This document shows, piece by piece, positions 10,780-19,975 of a stretch of DNA of 64,000 bases (positions are counted from its first letter, which is position 1; each line of letters opens with the position of its first letter). Source of the stretch: Pelagibius sp964472095. GTDB taxonomy: Bacteria; Pseudomonadota; Alphaproteobacteria; Kiloniellales; Kiloniellaceae. Position numbers and translations under genes: made by a program. Under the pieces are notes generated by a model. The model did not search any database and had not been told where the DNA came from. It worked only from the letters and a program-made list of their open reading frames with translations. The DNA is taken from assembly GCA_964472095.1 (NCBI GenBank), contig CAYYIV010000021.1, forward strand, positions 13,077-77,076, given 5' to 3'.

Positions 10780-10800
10780 GTTCCGGTTACGGAATGAAGG
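10780..10800. repeat. Palindromic TTCCG..CGGAA motif before parB
   Basis: GTTCCGGTTACGGAATGAAGG contains the inverted pair TTCCG/CGGAA around a 4-bp centre. The same palindrome with the same right flank (CGGAATGAAGG) recurs at 45801-45822. Here it sits in the 71-bp parA-parB gap, 30 bp before the parB ATG, so it could be an operator or a small dispersed element. Confidence 0.4.
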
Positions 10801-10830
10801 GGAGGGGCGCGGGATTGGGAAGAGCGTGTC

Positions 10831-11751
10831 ATGACTGACGGACCACAGGAACAGGGAAAACGCACCAACCTCGGCCGCGGCCTCGCCGCCCTCTTCGGTG
10901 AGGAGAACGAGGACTACGCCTCGCTCGACAAGGTCCGCTCCACCAAGACGGTTCCCATCGAGCACCTGCGGCCCGGCCGCTTCCAGCCACGCCACCACTT
11001 CGACGAAGGCGCGGTGGCGGCACTCGCCGAATCCATCAAGGCCCAGGGAATCCTGCAGCCAATTTTGGTGCGCCGCCATCCGGAGCGTCCGAACGAATTC
11101 GAGATCGTCGCCGGCGAGCGGCGGTGGCGGGCCGCCCAGATTGCCAAGCTGCATGAAGTGCCGGTCATTATCCGCGACCTCACGGATGCCGAATCGCTTG
11201 AACTCGCCATTGTCGAGAATGTTCAAAGGCAAGACCTGACCCCTTTAGAAGAGGGTGAAGGCTATCGCCGCCTGATTGAGGATTTCCAACACACCCAGGA
11301 AGATCTTGCCCGCACTCTCGGCAAGAGCCGCAGCCATATCGCCAACACCCTGCGCCTGCTCTCACTGCCCGAAGGCGTGAAGCTGCTGATGGACGAAGGC
11401 AAGCTGACGGCAGGCCACGCCCGCACCCTGATCGGCTGTGCCAACGCCGAGGCGCTCGCCGCCCAGATGGTCAACCGTGGGCTCAATGTGCGTCAGGCGG
11501 AGCGCCTGGTGCAGAATGCCAAGACGGCCGCAAGCGGTGGCACCGCCCGCAAGCCGGCCAGGCTCGACGACGATCGGCCAAAGGACACCGACACCCTGGC
11601 GCTGGAACGAGATCTTACGGCCCTGCTCGGACTCAAGGTCTCCATCAAGTTCCAGGGTGCCGGCGGCTCGCTCACCATCCACTACAAGACCCTGGAGCAG
11701 CTGGACGATGTGCTGCACCGGCTGAACCAGATGCCGCCCCGGTCAGGTTGA
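10831..11751 (+). CDS. parB: Chromosome-partitioning CTPase ParB
   Basis: A 306-aa DNA-binding CTPase that recognises parS and spreads as a sliding clamp. The N-terminus carries the ParA-stimulating basic segment with NLGRGLAALFG (13-23). The CTP-binding motifs GERRWRA (95-101) and ENVQR (129-133) are intact. A helix-turn-helix for parS recognition lies at about 150-180, and a C-terminal dimerisation segment follows. Two matching parS sites lie within 3.7 kb upstream. The stop is only 24 bp from the stop of the convergent holA gene. Confidence 0.97.
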   Translation: MTDGPQEQGKRTNLGRGLAALFGEENEDYASLDKVRSTKTVPIEHLRPGRFQPRHHFDEGAVAALAESIKAQGILQPILVRRHPERPNEFEIVAGERRWRAAQIAKLHEVPVIIRDLTDAESLELAIVENVQRQDLTPLEEGEGYRRLIEDFQHTQEDLARTLGKSRSHIANTLRLLSLPEGVKLLMDEGKLTAGHARTLIGCANAEALAAQMVNRGLNVRQAERLVQNAKTAASGGTARKPARLDDDRPKDTDTLALERDLTALLGLKVSIKFQGAGGSLTIHYKTLEQLDDVLHRLNQMPPRSG

Positions 11752-11775
11752 GTGTCCGCAGCCGCGGAAAGCGAC

Positions 11776-12804
11776 TCAGCCGCTGCGCCGCCGCCGGCCT
11801 GGTGCATTTGCGGCAATCTCCAGCAGGGCGCGCGAAGCCAGCAGTTCCGCCGGCGCGCCGCTGCGCTTGCAGGCAGCTTCGGCCTGCATCAAGCGGTCCA
11901 TGGCCCGCGCCAGGCTGCCGGCGCGCCAAGCCTCCGCCTGCGCCTTGAAGGCGGCCTCGTTCTTCCAGAAGACCGGTGGTCTCAGCCGCCGCATCGCTTC
12001 CTCGACCGCGCCGCCAGCCCCGGCCACCGCATGCACCCGCTGCAGATGCCGTGCTACCGCCCGCAGCACGCTGACCGGGGCATTGCCCTCCTTTAAACAG
12101 CGGCTGAGCGCCCGCTCGAGCGCCGGCAGGTTGCCAGCCGCTGTTGCCATGGCGACGTCGTCGAGGCTGAGCAGTGCGGAGTCACCGACACAGGCCTCGG
12201 CATCCGCCAGGGTGACCTCGCCAACGCCGCCTTTGAACAGCAGCACCTTCTCCAACTCGCGGCGGGTCAATTCCCGGTCGCCGCCGAGCTGGCTCGCCAG
12301 GAATGCCGCCGCGTCGCGGGCGACCCCGACTCCGGCCTCGGCGAAGAAAGCACGCACCACGGCATCGAGGCTGCGTGCGTCGTCGTGGTAGCAGGCCAGG
12401 GCCGCCGCCGTCTTGTCGGCTTCGAAGAGCTTGCGCAGGGTAGAGCGCGCGGGCAAATCGTCCGCCTCCACGACGACGAAGGCCTCGCCCGGCGAAACCG
12501 CCAGAAAATCTTTCAGAACCGCGGTGATCTTGTCGCTGGCGTCCCGTACGCGTACGAAACGCCGGCCACCGCCGAATGTCAGCGCGGCGGCCTCGTCGGC
12601 CAGGCGCGCGGGGTCGTCTTTCAGTTGTCCCGCTGCGATCTCGCTGACACAAAAGGGGTCGCTGGGATCGGCAACAATCCTGGCCAGCAGCGCTGCCGAA
12701 CGCTCGCGCCTGAGACCGGCATCCGGGCCGTACAGCAGCACCGCACGTACTGCCGGGTCGGGATCCTGAAGGAAACGCTCCGCCTGCTTGGCCGCCAGTT
12801 TCAC
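11776..12804 (-). CDS. holA: DNA polymerase III subunit delta
   Basis: A 342-aa delta subunit of the clamp loader, which opens the beta clamp during loading onto primed DNA. It has the HolA layout: an N-terminal AAA+-like domain without a working P-loop (segment LLYGPDAGLRRERS, 23-36), a middle lid domain and a C-terminal collar domain with the conserved ERALSRCLKEG region. Cytoplasmic. It follows lptE by 21 bp in the leuS-lptE-holA order seen across alphaproteobacteria, and converges on parB. Confidence 0.93.
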   Translation of the reverse strand: MKLAAKQAERFLQDPDPAVRAVLLYGPDAGLRRERSAALLARIVADPSDPFCVSEIAAGQLKDDPARLADEAAALTFGGGRRFVRVRDASDKITAVLKDFLAVSPGEAFVVVEADDLPARSTLRKLFEADKTAAALACYHDDARSLDAVVRAFFAEAGVGVARDAAAFLASQLGGDRELTRRELEKVLLFKGGVGEVTLADAEACVGDSALLSLDDVAMATAAGNLPALERALSRCLKEGNAPVSVLRAVARHLQRVHAVAGAGGAVEEAMRRLRPPVFWKNEAAFKAQAEAWRAGSLARAMDRLMQAEAACKRSGAPAELLASRALLEIAANAPGRRRRSG

Positions 12805-12825
12805 GGCTTCCGCCCCGGGATGCGC

Positions 12826-13347
12826 CTAGCGGGAAAAATAGAGCGCAAGGCGCGTTTGGATGTCATCGGCAACCTCGCGCAGAGCGCGCTCCCGTGCGTC
12901 GTCCTCGGAGATCGTGGTGGCGAAGGGGTTGCGTAGGATGTCGTAGCTTGTCGTCGACGAGGAGCGCCCGGTCAGCAAGGCCGCTTCGCCGCCATGATTC
13001 AGCAAGGTGAACTCGGCAGTCAGGCGCAGGTTGGCGCGGGTCGCGGTTTCGTCGCGCCGCACGCCGAGCTCGGTCAAGGTCTCGCGCAGCTGGACCTGGA
13101 GCCTATAGTTCGGCGAAACCGGCTGCCCATCGGGATTCAGCCGGTCGCGCAGATAGTTGTGCATTTGCTGCCCGACCCGGTCGCGCAGCGGGTCGATCCG
13201 AACCGAGGCCAGATTGGCAGCGACGTCGGCGTCGGCCGAGCGCTGGCTATAAAGCGGCTGGAAGCCGCAGGCTGCTAGACCGACGACCGGGACCACCCCC
13301 GCCGCCCCGGCCAGCAATCGAACGATCCCTCTCCTAGACCACGACAT
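12826..13347 (-). CDS. lptE: LPS-assembly lipoprotein LptE
   Basis: A 173-aa outer-membrane lipoprotein expected to plug the LptD barrel and take part in lipopolysaccharide insertion. A hydrophobic signal sequence ends in a lipobox with Cys27 (LAACGFQPLYS), and GFQPLY after the cysteine is the hallmark of alphaproteobacterial LptE. I chose the ATG at 13347, which overlaps the end of leuS by 14 bp, since it places the lipobox correctly; longer in-frame extensions run into leuS and are not conserved. holA lies downstream. Confidence 0.93.
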   Translation of the reverse strand: MSWSRRGIVRLLAGAAGVVPVVGLAACGFQPLYSQRSADADVAANLASVRIDPLRDRVGQQMHNYLRDRLNPDGQPVSPNYRLQVQLRETLTELGVRRDETATRANLRLTAEFTLLNHGGEAALLTGRSSSTTSYDILRNPFATTISEDDARERALREVADDIQTRLALYFSR

Positions 13348-15910
13348 TGACGATCCGATTCCTGACCACGATGACCTTGCGCGCCGCCTTGCCGTCCATG
13401 GCACGTTGAACCGACGGCTCCGCCAGCGCGGCGGTGCGCGCCTCCTCTTCGCCTGCGTCGATCGGCAGGGTGATGGTAGCACGCTTCTTGCCGTTCACCT
13501 GAACCGCGAGCACCGCGCTCTCGTCGCTGATCAGCGACACTTCGGCGTTCGGCCAGGGCACATCGACCAGATAACCGTCATAGCCGAGCCGCTGCCACAG
13601 CTCCTCGGCGAGGTGCGGCATCATCGGGCCGACCAGGCGCACCAGAAGTTCGAGTCCCTCGCGCAGCGCCCAGCGCCCGCCGGCATCCGCCGGAGCGAAG
13701 GCGGTCAGCGCATTGGCCAGCTCATAGATCCGCGCCACCGCCCGATTGAAGCGGAACTGCTCGAGGTCGTCGCTGCAGGCGGCGACGGTCTTGTGCACCG
13801 TGCGCCTGAGCTCCACGACCGCTTCGGACAACCCGTCCGGCAGCGGCGCTCCCTTGGTCGGCAAGCCATCCAGGTTCTCACCGACCAGGCGCCACAGCCG
13901 CTGGGTGAAGCGCCAGGCACCCTCGACGCCGGAATCGGTCCACTCCATGTCGCGCTCGGGCGGCGAATCCGAAAGCATGAACCAGCGCGCGGTATCGGCG
14001 CCGTAGGTCTCGATGATCGACTCCGGATCGACCACGTTGCGCTTCGACTTGCTCATCTTCTCGGCGCGGCCGATGGTCACCGGCACCCGGCTGTCGAGGT
14101 GGCGCGCAGCGCCCTCGGCGGTCTTCTCGACCTCCCAGGGAAACAGCCACTTGCCATCGCTGTCGCGATAGGTCTCGTGGCAGACCATGCCCTGGGTGAA
14201 CAGCCCGGCGAAGGGTTCGACGGCGCCCAGATAGCCGACCGCGGCGAGCGCCCGGGTGAAGAAGCGGGCATAGAGCAGATGCAGGATCGCGTGCTCGACG
14301 CCGCCGATGTACTGGTCGACGGGCAGCCAGTAGTCCACCGCCTGGCGATCCATCGGCGTCTCTGCGAAGGGGCTGCAGAATCGCGCGAAATACCAGGAGG
14401 AATCGACGAAGGTATCCATGGTATCGGTGTCGCGCTCGGCAGCACCGCCGCACTTCGGACAGCGGGTGTGCTTCCAGCTCGGGTGATGCGCCAGCGGATT
14501 GCCAGGCCGGTCAAAGCTGACGTCGTCGGGCAGCTTCACCGGCAGCTCGGCCACCGGCACCGGCTGTGGCCCACAGCTGGCGCAGTGGATCACCGGAATG
14601 GGGCAGCCCCAATAGCGCTGGCGCGAGATGCCCCAGTCACGTAGGCGGTACTGGATGGTACCTTCGCCGTCGGCCTGGGCGGCCAGCCGGTCGACCGCCG
14701 CGCGTTTGGCCTCGGCGACGCCCAGGCCGTCGAGGAAATCCGAGTTGAAAGCCTTGCCGTCGCCGGTGAAGGCCTCTTCGCCGATCGTGAAGCTTGCCGG
14801 ATCCGCATCCGGCGGCAGCACCACGGGGACCACCGGCAGCCCGTACTTGCGGGCGAAGTCGAGGTCGCGCTGATCGTGCGCCGGGCACCCAAAGATGGCG
14901 CCGCTGCCGTATTCCATCAGCACGAAATTGGCGATATAGACCGGCAGGCTGCTGTCCGGCAGGAAGGGATGGCGCACCCGCAGGCCGGTGTCGAAGCCCT
15001 GCTTCTCCGCCGTCTCGATGGCTTCTTCGCTGGTGCCCAGTCGATTGCATTCGGCGATGAAGGCGGCCGCGGCCGGATCGCTCGCGGCCAGTTCGGCGGC
15101 CAGCGGATGATTGGCGGCCACCGCGCAGAAGGAGGCACCAAACAGCGTGTCCGGCCGGGTCGTGAAGACCGTCAGGCGGTCGTTACGATCCTCGGAGCGC
15201 CCCTCGATGTGGAAGTGGATGGTGGCGCCCTCGGATCGGCCGATCCAGTTGCGCTGCATGATCCGCACCTTCTCCGGCCAGCGCTCGAGGCCGTCGAGGG
15301 CGGCCAGCAGCTCGTCGGAGAAGGCGGTGATGCGGAAGAACCACTGCGACAGCTTGCGCCGCTCGATCGGTGCCCCGGAGCGCCAGCCCTTGCCGTCGAT
15401 CACCTGCTCGTTGGCCAGCACGGTGTGGTCGACCGGGTCCCAGTTGACCGAGGACTCTTTGCGGTAAACCAGGCCCTCGCCCATCATCTCGACGAAGAGG
15501 CGCTGCTGGTGGGCATAGTAGCCCGGGTGGCAGGTGGCGATCTCGCGGTCCCAGTCGAGCGACAGGCCCATCAGCTTCAGCTGGCCGCGCATGGTGGCGA
15601 TGTTCTCGTAGGTCCAAGTCGCCGGATGCACCCCACGCTCGATGGCCGCATTCTCGGCCGGCAGCCCGAAGGCGTCCCAGCCCATGGGGTGCAACACGTT
15701 GAAGCCCCGGGCCCGCTTGTAGCGGGCGACCACGTCGCCGATGGTGTAGTTGCGCACGTGGCCCATGTGGATCTTCCCCGAGGGATAGGGGAACATCTCC
15801 AGGACATAGTACTTCTCGCGCGAGGGGTCGGCCTGGACGGCAAAGCAACCGGCATCGGCCCAGCGCTTCTGCCACTTTTCCTCGGTTTCCTTGGCGTTGT
15901 AGCGGCTCAT
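13334..15910 (-). CDS. leuS: Leucine--tRNA ligase
   Basis: An 858-aa class I aminoacyl-tRNA synthetase charging tRNA-Leu. The HIGH-type motif is HMGH at 48-51, and KMSKS is at 618-622. Between them lies the CP1 editing domain, and the C-terminus has the bacterial anticodon-recognition and C-terminal domains. A Cys-x2-Cys pair (CPKCGG) marks a zinc-binding insert. I start at MSRYNAKETEEKW (15910), the conserved N-terminus; a longer in-frame ATG at 15976 would add 22 low-complexity residues. First gene of the leuS-lptE-holA unit. Confidence 0.97.
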   Translation of the reverse strand: MSRYNAKETEEKWQKRWADAGCFAVQADPSREKYYVLEMFPYPSGKIHMGHVRNYTIGDVVARYKRARGFNVLHPMGWDAFGLPAENAAIERGVHPATWTYENIATMRGQLKLMGLSLDWDREIATCHPGYYAHQQRLFVEMMGEGLVYRKESSVNWDPVDHTVLANEQVIDGKGWRSGAPIERRKLSQWFFRITAFSDELLAALDGLERWPEKVRIMQRNWIGRSEGATIHFHIEGRSEDRNDRLTVFTTRPDTLFGASFCAVAANHPLAAELAASDPAAAAFIAECNRLGTSEEAIETAEKQGFDTGLRVRHPFLPDSSLPVYIANFVLMEYGSGAIFGCPAHDQRDLDFARKYGLPVVPVVLPPDADPASFTIGEEAFTGDGKAFNSDFLDGLGVAEAKRAAVDRLAAQADGEGTIQYRLRDWGISRQRYWGCPIPVIHCASCGPQPVPVAELPVKLPDDVSFDRPGNPLAHHPSWKHTRCPKCGGAAERDTDTMDTFVDSSWYFARFCSPFAETPMDRQAVDYWLPVDQYIGGVEHAILHLLYARFFTRALAAVGYLGAVEPFAGLFTQGMVCHETYRDSDGKWLFPWEVEKTAEGAARHLDSRVPVTIGRAEKMSKSKRNVVDPESIIETYGADTARWFMLSDSPPERDMEWTDSGVEGAWRFTQRLWRLVGENLDGLPTKGAPLPDGLSEAVVELRRTVHKTVAACSDDLEQFRFNRAVARIYELANALTAFAPADAGGRWALREGLELLVRLVGPMMPHLAEELWQRLGYDGYLVDVPWPNAEVSLISDESAVLAVQVNGKKRATITLPIDAGEEEARTAALAEPSVQRAMDGKAARKVIVVRNRIVNVVV

Positions 15911-16012
15911 CTCGGGAATCGCGGACTGGGGCGGGGCTCCGGGCGGGCGGTTCGCAGCGCCGGCGGCGCGGAACACCGCTCGGGAGCGGCGGCAGGCCGC
16001 CCGCCGAGGGTT

Positions 16013-16570
16013 TTACTGGATTGAGGCGATGCGCAGCTCGCGCGCGCGGGTCAGGATCGCGTTCTCGACATCGGTCTGGGTTCGCGCTTCTACGGAAGCA
16101 TCGATCCAGTTGCCGGTCCGCGGATCCAAGAGCTGGCGGAACACCGAGGCGCGGACACCGTCGGCGCGAAGGTCGCGGCCAAGGATGTAAACGTTGAGCT
16201 TGAAGCGCTCGTTGGTCGCCTGGGGCGGCGAATACCAGTCGGTGATGATCACTCCGCCGAAGGGATCGGCCGAGGCCAGCGGCATGAAGGAGACGGTGTC
16301 GAGCGAGGCGCGCCACAGATAGGAATTGACGCCGATACCGCTGCCGCCACCGCCGCTTCCCGGGCTCTCGGGCTCTTCGCCGCCGATGCCGATGCCCCCC
16401 CGGCCCCCAAGGATCGAGCCGCCGGTCTCTTCATACCGCTCCGCCGTAGGGTCGCGATAGGTCGCTTCGCCGCCGAGGCCGCAACCGGCGACAGCCATTG
16501 CCATCGCCATCGCCAGCCAGCGCCCGCCCACCGATTTCATGCCAAAGGCCGTCCGAATCATCACTTCCAC
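16013..16570 (-). CDS. DUF3576 domain lipoprotein
   Basis: A 185-aa (or 175-aa) lipoprotein of the alphaproteobacterial family DUF3576, regularly found next to leuS. A Met/Ala-rich signal peptide ends in the lipobox VAGC (Cys30 from the outer GTG at 16570, Cys20 from the ATG at 16540). The shorter start gives the more usual signal length. A Gly/Ser/Pro-rich linker at about 49-79 is followed by the conserved domain beginning NSYLWRASLDTVSFMPLASADPF. Function unknown; a periplasmic or outer-membrane location is expected. Confidence 0.85.
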   Translation of the reverse strand: MEVMIRTAFGMKSVGGRWLAMAMAMAVAGCGLGGEATYRDPTAERYEETGGSILGGRGGIGIGGEEPESPGSGGGGSGIGVNSYLWRASLDTVSFMPLASADPFGGVIITDWYSPPQATNERFKLNVYILGRDLRADGVRASVFRQLLDPRTGNWIDASVEARTQTDVENAILTRARELRIASIQ

Positions 16571-16720
16571 GTCCCTGTGTGCTGCGGTCTGTATCGACCC
16601 CGGTCATCCTGAACGGAGGCAGCCGAGAACTTGCTGCCCGTGTAGATATCATAGGGCCCTGGAGCGGGCAAAAAGAATTGGGAACGCAGCCAATGGGGAT
16701 CGTGGCGCGGCCAGACCGCA

Positions 16721-16753
16721 AAAGAAAGGGGCGGCACCCGAAGGTGCCGCCCC
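16721..16753 (-). terminator. Rho-independent terminator of the porin gene
   Basis: A perfect 11-bp inverted repeat (arms 16728-16738 and 16743-16753) with a 4-base loop is followed on the minus strand by a T-rich run (TTTCTTTT, from 16727 downward). It lies 30 bp beyond the porin stop. Confidence 0.92.
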
Positions 16754-16782
16754 CTCAAACGACCGAAGTCGTACGATCTGGC

Positions 16783-17853
16783 TTAGAAGGAAACCTTCAG
16801 GCCGCTGGTGATCGCGACGATGTCGTTGTCGTCGCCGGAGCCGAGATCTTCTTCACCGACGAAGCCGGTAACGAAGACAACGACGCCCGGGGCCAGCCTG
16901 TAACCGATGTTGGCAGAAGCCGCCATCAGCTCATCATCGGTGTCGTCATCCTCCGAGTAGATGCCGTTCACCGAGAAGTTCCACGGGCCCATGGCGTAAC
17001 CGATACCGAGGTCGACCGCCCAGCCTTCGCCGGTATCATTGCCGCTGCCATCGCTGCCGCCGTCCTTGTCGTCCCAGACCACACCGGTCGCGATGGTGAA
17101 GCCGGAGAAGCTGATGGCGATACCGCCGCCGATGCCGTAGGCATCGTCTTCCGGCTCACCGTCGGCATGGCCGAAAGCACCAACCAAGGCCAACTCGAGG
17201 CCGACGCCATTGAACTCGCCTTCATAGCCGAGGCCCAGAGCGATATTGTCGTGAATACCGGTAGACTCGGCGGGATGGAAGGTCGTGCCCAACCCGTCAC
17301 GCGAGCTGTCCGGCGTGTAGCTGATGCCGGCGCTGAAGCCGCTGAAGTTCGGCGTGGTGTAGGTGATCTTCGTCGCGTCCGAAGTGTCCACGCCACTGCG
17401 GAAGTCGACCGACGTGCGGGCAGCACCCGCGTAGGCGGAGGTCAAGAAGTTCGCCGTCGGGTTGCCGACGCCGCCGTAGTCCACGCCGGAGTTCGAGCCG
17501 TTGACCATGAAGAAGTCTTCGACGCCGTCGTTGTTGCCGAACTCGAGCTTACCGAAGCTGCCCGACGCCCAGATGCTGTTCTCGTCGACGTTGTTGGTCG
17601 AGCCCGCATCGGCCTCGATCTCCACGCGGAAACCAAAGGTGATGCCGTTGTCGGCCATGATCGTGCCGTTGACGTGGATTTCCGTGTTGGTCGCGAAACC
17701 AAAGCCACGGTCCGAACCGTCCTCGTCGGCGTCGCCGGCGGAGGCGAAGAACTGCTGGAAAGCGGAGAGCTCCAGCACCTGTCCGGCAGCAGGGCTGGAC
17801 GCCAGGACCGCGGCCCCGACAATGGCGCTGCTGGCCATCAATACGTTTTTCAT
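16783..17853 (-). CDS. Outer-membrane porin
   Basis: A 356-aa outer-membrane beta-barrel of the Gram-negative porin type. A Sec signal peptide (about 1-24, MKNVLMASSAIVGAAVLASS then PAAG) precedes alternating amphipathic strands rich in Gly, Asp and aromatic residues. The protein ends in LKVSF, with the C-terminal phenylalanine used for barrel assembly. The start at 17853 has a good ribosome-binding site (TGGAG). Very acidic loops (DADEDGSDRG, EDDDTDDE) suit a general or cation-selective channel, and their acidity could reflect a saline habitat. It ends in a strong terminator and stands alone, so expression is probably high and independent. Confidence 0.92.
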   Translation of the reverse strand: MKNVLMASSAIVGAAVLASSPAAGQVLELSAFQQFFASAGDADEDGSDRGFGFATNTEIHVNGTIMADNGITFGFRVEIEADAGSTNNVDENSIWASGSFGKLEFGNNDGVEDFFMVNGSNSGVDYGGVGNPTANFLTSAYAGAARTSVDFRSGVDTSDATKITYTTPNFSGFSAGISYTPDSSRDGLGTTFHPAESTGIHDNIALGLGYEGEFNGVGLELALVGAFGHADGEPEDDAYGIGGGIAISFSGFTIATGVVWDDKDGGSDGSGNDTGEGWAVDLGIGYAMGPWNFSVNGIYSEDDDTDDELMAASANIGYRLAPGVVVFVTGFVGEEDLGSGDDNDIVAITSGLKVSF

Positions 17854-18253
17854 CCGAAAAGCTCCAAATACGGTGTCTATTGTGGGTACCCCAAGCCACG
17901 GGATATCTGTTGGTACTAGGCCCAGCGCCGGACCGCAAGGGGTGGCGTCGATGTTAAGTTGTTTTTCCGACACACTGTGTTCTTGCGGCCACAGTGAACG
18001 TTTTCGCCGCGAAGCCAACCACTTCCCGACACTGGCTGCGATATCAAGGCAAGCCGCCTTTGCGCTCTGTACGTGCTTTCGTCTATTTTATTCAATCTAT
18101 GAGAGTGGTTCGTAAACACCTCATTAACCTTCGCCGTCGTGGCCCTTGCATCGCTGGGCACATTTGCCTAGAGGGATGCCGAGAGGGTGACGGCCCGCCC
18201 CCGTCCCACCACCGCACTTCCGGTCACCACTTTTCTGGGCTTCGCGCAGCATC
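17854..18253. promoter_or_regulatory. Porin upstream region with operator-like inverted repeat
   Basis: This 400-bp stretch separates the divergent porin and sulfotransferase genes and is visibly richer in A/T than its surroundings. At 17973-17996 it holds the perfect inverted repeat CACTGTG-N10-CACAGTG, about 120 bp upstream of the porin start, which looks like a binding site for a dimeric regulator. I could not fix a convincing -35/-10 pair for either gene. No open reading frame here resembles a known protein. Confidence 0.4.
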
Positions 18254-19132
18254 ATGTCCGGCATTCTCTGGCTCGCTTCCTATCCGAAATCCGGCAACAC
18301 CTGGATGCGGGTCTTCCTGGCCAACCTGATCCTCGGCGAGCCGGAGCCCCTGCCGCTCCCGCGCATCAACGAGGTCTGCTCCAGCGAACCCAACGAGGTC
18401 TGGTTCAAGCCCCTGACGACAAAGCCGGTCGCGGGGCTCAGCGACAAGAAGGTCGCGGCCCTGCGCGTGAAGGCACAGGAGCGCGCGGCCGGCCTCAACA
18501 AGAACATCATGCCGATGAAGACCCACAGCCTGCTCGGCAAGGACCATGGCTATCCGACGATCTCGGTGAAGGCGACGATCGGCGTCATTTACATCGTGCG
18601 CGATCCGCGCGATGTGGCGATTTCGGCCGCAGACCACTACGGCCTGACCCTCGACCAGGCCGTTGAGATGATGGCCGACCATGCCGCGCGCGGCCGCGGC
18701 ACCCCAGGCAACACGGTGCACGAGCTGATGGGCAGCTGGTCGGACCACGTGCGCTCCTGGACCAGGTGGAAGCACACGCCGCTGCTCGTGCTGCGCTACG
18801 AGGACATGCTGGCCGATCCGCTCGGGCAGCTTGGTGGGGTGGCCCGAAAGCTGGGCATCACCCAGGACCCGGCGCGCATCCGCCGCGCCGTCGAGTTCTC
18901 CTCTTTCAAGACCCTGCAGGCGCAGGAGCGGGAAACCGGCTTCATCGAGAAGTCGCTGCACAGCCAGCGCTTCTTCCGCTCCGGCCGCGCCGGGGGCTGG
19001 CGCGAGAAGCTGTCGCCGGCGCAGGCCGCCGCCATCGAGAGCGACCACGCCGTCCAGATGCGCCGCTTCGGCTATCTGCCGTCCGTCGTCCCCACGGGCC
19101 CTGTCAAGCCGTCCGCCGCAAAGGCATCCTGA
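18254..19132 (+). CDS. PAPS-dependent sulfotransferase, copy 1
   Basis: A 292-aa cytosolic-type sulfotransferase expected to transfer sulfate from PAPS to a hydroxyl of a glycan, lipid or small molecule. The 5'-phosphosulfate-binding loop reads YPKSGNTW at 10-17. The 3'-phosphate-binding motif begins RDPRD at 116-120 with Ser124 following, and the C-terminal nucleotide-contact motif appears as RAGGWREKL at 245-253. Near-neighbour copy 2 starts 3 bp after this stop. The acceptor substrate cannot be deduced. The last 15 residues (Pro/Lys-rich) are absent from copy 2. Confidence 0.9.
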   Translation: MSGILWLASYPKSGNTWMRVFLANLILGEPEPLPLPRINEVCSSEPNEVWFKPLTTKPVAGLSDKKVAALRVKAQERAAGLNKNIMPMKTHSLLGKDHGYPTISVKATIGVIYIVRDPRDVAISAADHYGLTLDQAVEMMADHAARGRGTPGNTVHELMGSWSDHVRSWTRWKHTPLLVLRYEDMLADPLGQLGGVARKLGITQDPARIRRAVEFSSFKTLQAQERETGFIEKSLHSQRFFRSGRAGGWREKLSPAQAAAIESDHAVQMRRFGYLPSVVPTGPVKPSAAKAS

Positions 19133-19134
19133 TC

Positions 19135-19962
19135 GTGCCTGGCATTCTCTGGCTGGCGTCCTACCCCAAGTCCGGCAATACCTGGATGCGGGCCTTCCTG
19201 GCCAATCTCATCCTCGATGGATCGAAGCCGCTGTCATTGAAGCGCGTCGGCGAGGTCTGCCCCAGCGAGCCGGCGGAGGTCTGGTTCCGCCCAATCGTAA
19301 AAGGAAAGGTGGCCGACCTCCCCCCGGCCGAGATCGCCGCCCTGCGCGTGAAGGCGCAGGAGCGCGCGGTCAGCCTCAACAACAACGTGGTGCCGATGAA
19401 GACCCACAGCTACCTCGGAGAGGACTGCGGCCATCCGATCATCTCCATGAAAGCCACCTATGGCGCGGTCTACATCGTCCGCGATCCGCGCGACGTCACC
19501 ATCTCGGCCGCAGATCATTTCGGCAAGTCGCTCGACGAAATGATCACCATGATGGCGGATCCACTCGCCACTGCGATGCCGATGCCGGGAACCATCGTCC
19601 ACGAGCTGCAGAGCAGCTGGTCCAACCACGTGGAATCCTGGACGAAGTGGAACCATCCCGGCATCTTCACGGTGCGGTACGAGGATCTGCTGGCCGATCC
19701 GCTCGACCAGTTCGGCCGCGTCGCCCGCCACTTCGGCATCTCCGGCGACAAGGCCCGCATCCGCAAGGCGGTCGAGTTCTCTTCTTTCAACCAGCTGCAG
19801 AAGATGGAGGCGGAAGAGGGCTTTGTGGAGCGCTCGATTCACAGCGAGAAGTTCTTTCGTGCCGGCAAGTCGGGCGGCTGGCGGGAGAAGTTGACAGCAG
19901 AGCAGGTGAAGCGCATCGAAAGCGACCACGCCGCGCAGATGAAGCGCTTCGGCTATCTCTAG
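19135..19962 (+). CDS. PAPS-dependent sulfotransferase, copy 2
   Basis: A 275-aa paralogue of the preceding gene, similar along its whole length. The 5'-PSB loop SYPKSGNTWMR starts at about residue 8, the 3'-PB motif RDPRD is followed by TISAADHFG, and the C-terminal GGWREKL is conserved. I start at GTG 19135, immediately after the copy 1 stop, because it aligns exactly with the first residues of copy 1. A tandem duplication followed by divergence is the simplest origin. The two products may sulfate different acceptors or act as a heterodimer. Confidence 0.9.
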   Translation: MPGILWLASYPKSGNTWMRAFLANLILDGSKPLSLKRVGEVCPSEPAEVWFRPIVKGKVADLPPAEIAALRVKAQERAVSLNNNVVPMKTHSYLGEDCGHPIISMKATYGAVYIVRDPRDVTISAADHFGKSLDEMITMMADPLATAMPMPGTIVHELQSSWSNHVESWTKWNHPGIFTVRYEDLLADPLDQFGRVARHFGISGDKARIRKAVEFSSFNQLQKMEAEEGFVERSIHSEKFFRAGKSGGWREKLTAEQVKRIESDHAAQMKRFGYL

Positions 19963-19975
19963 GGAACCAGACGAC

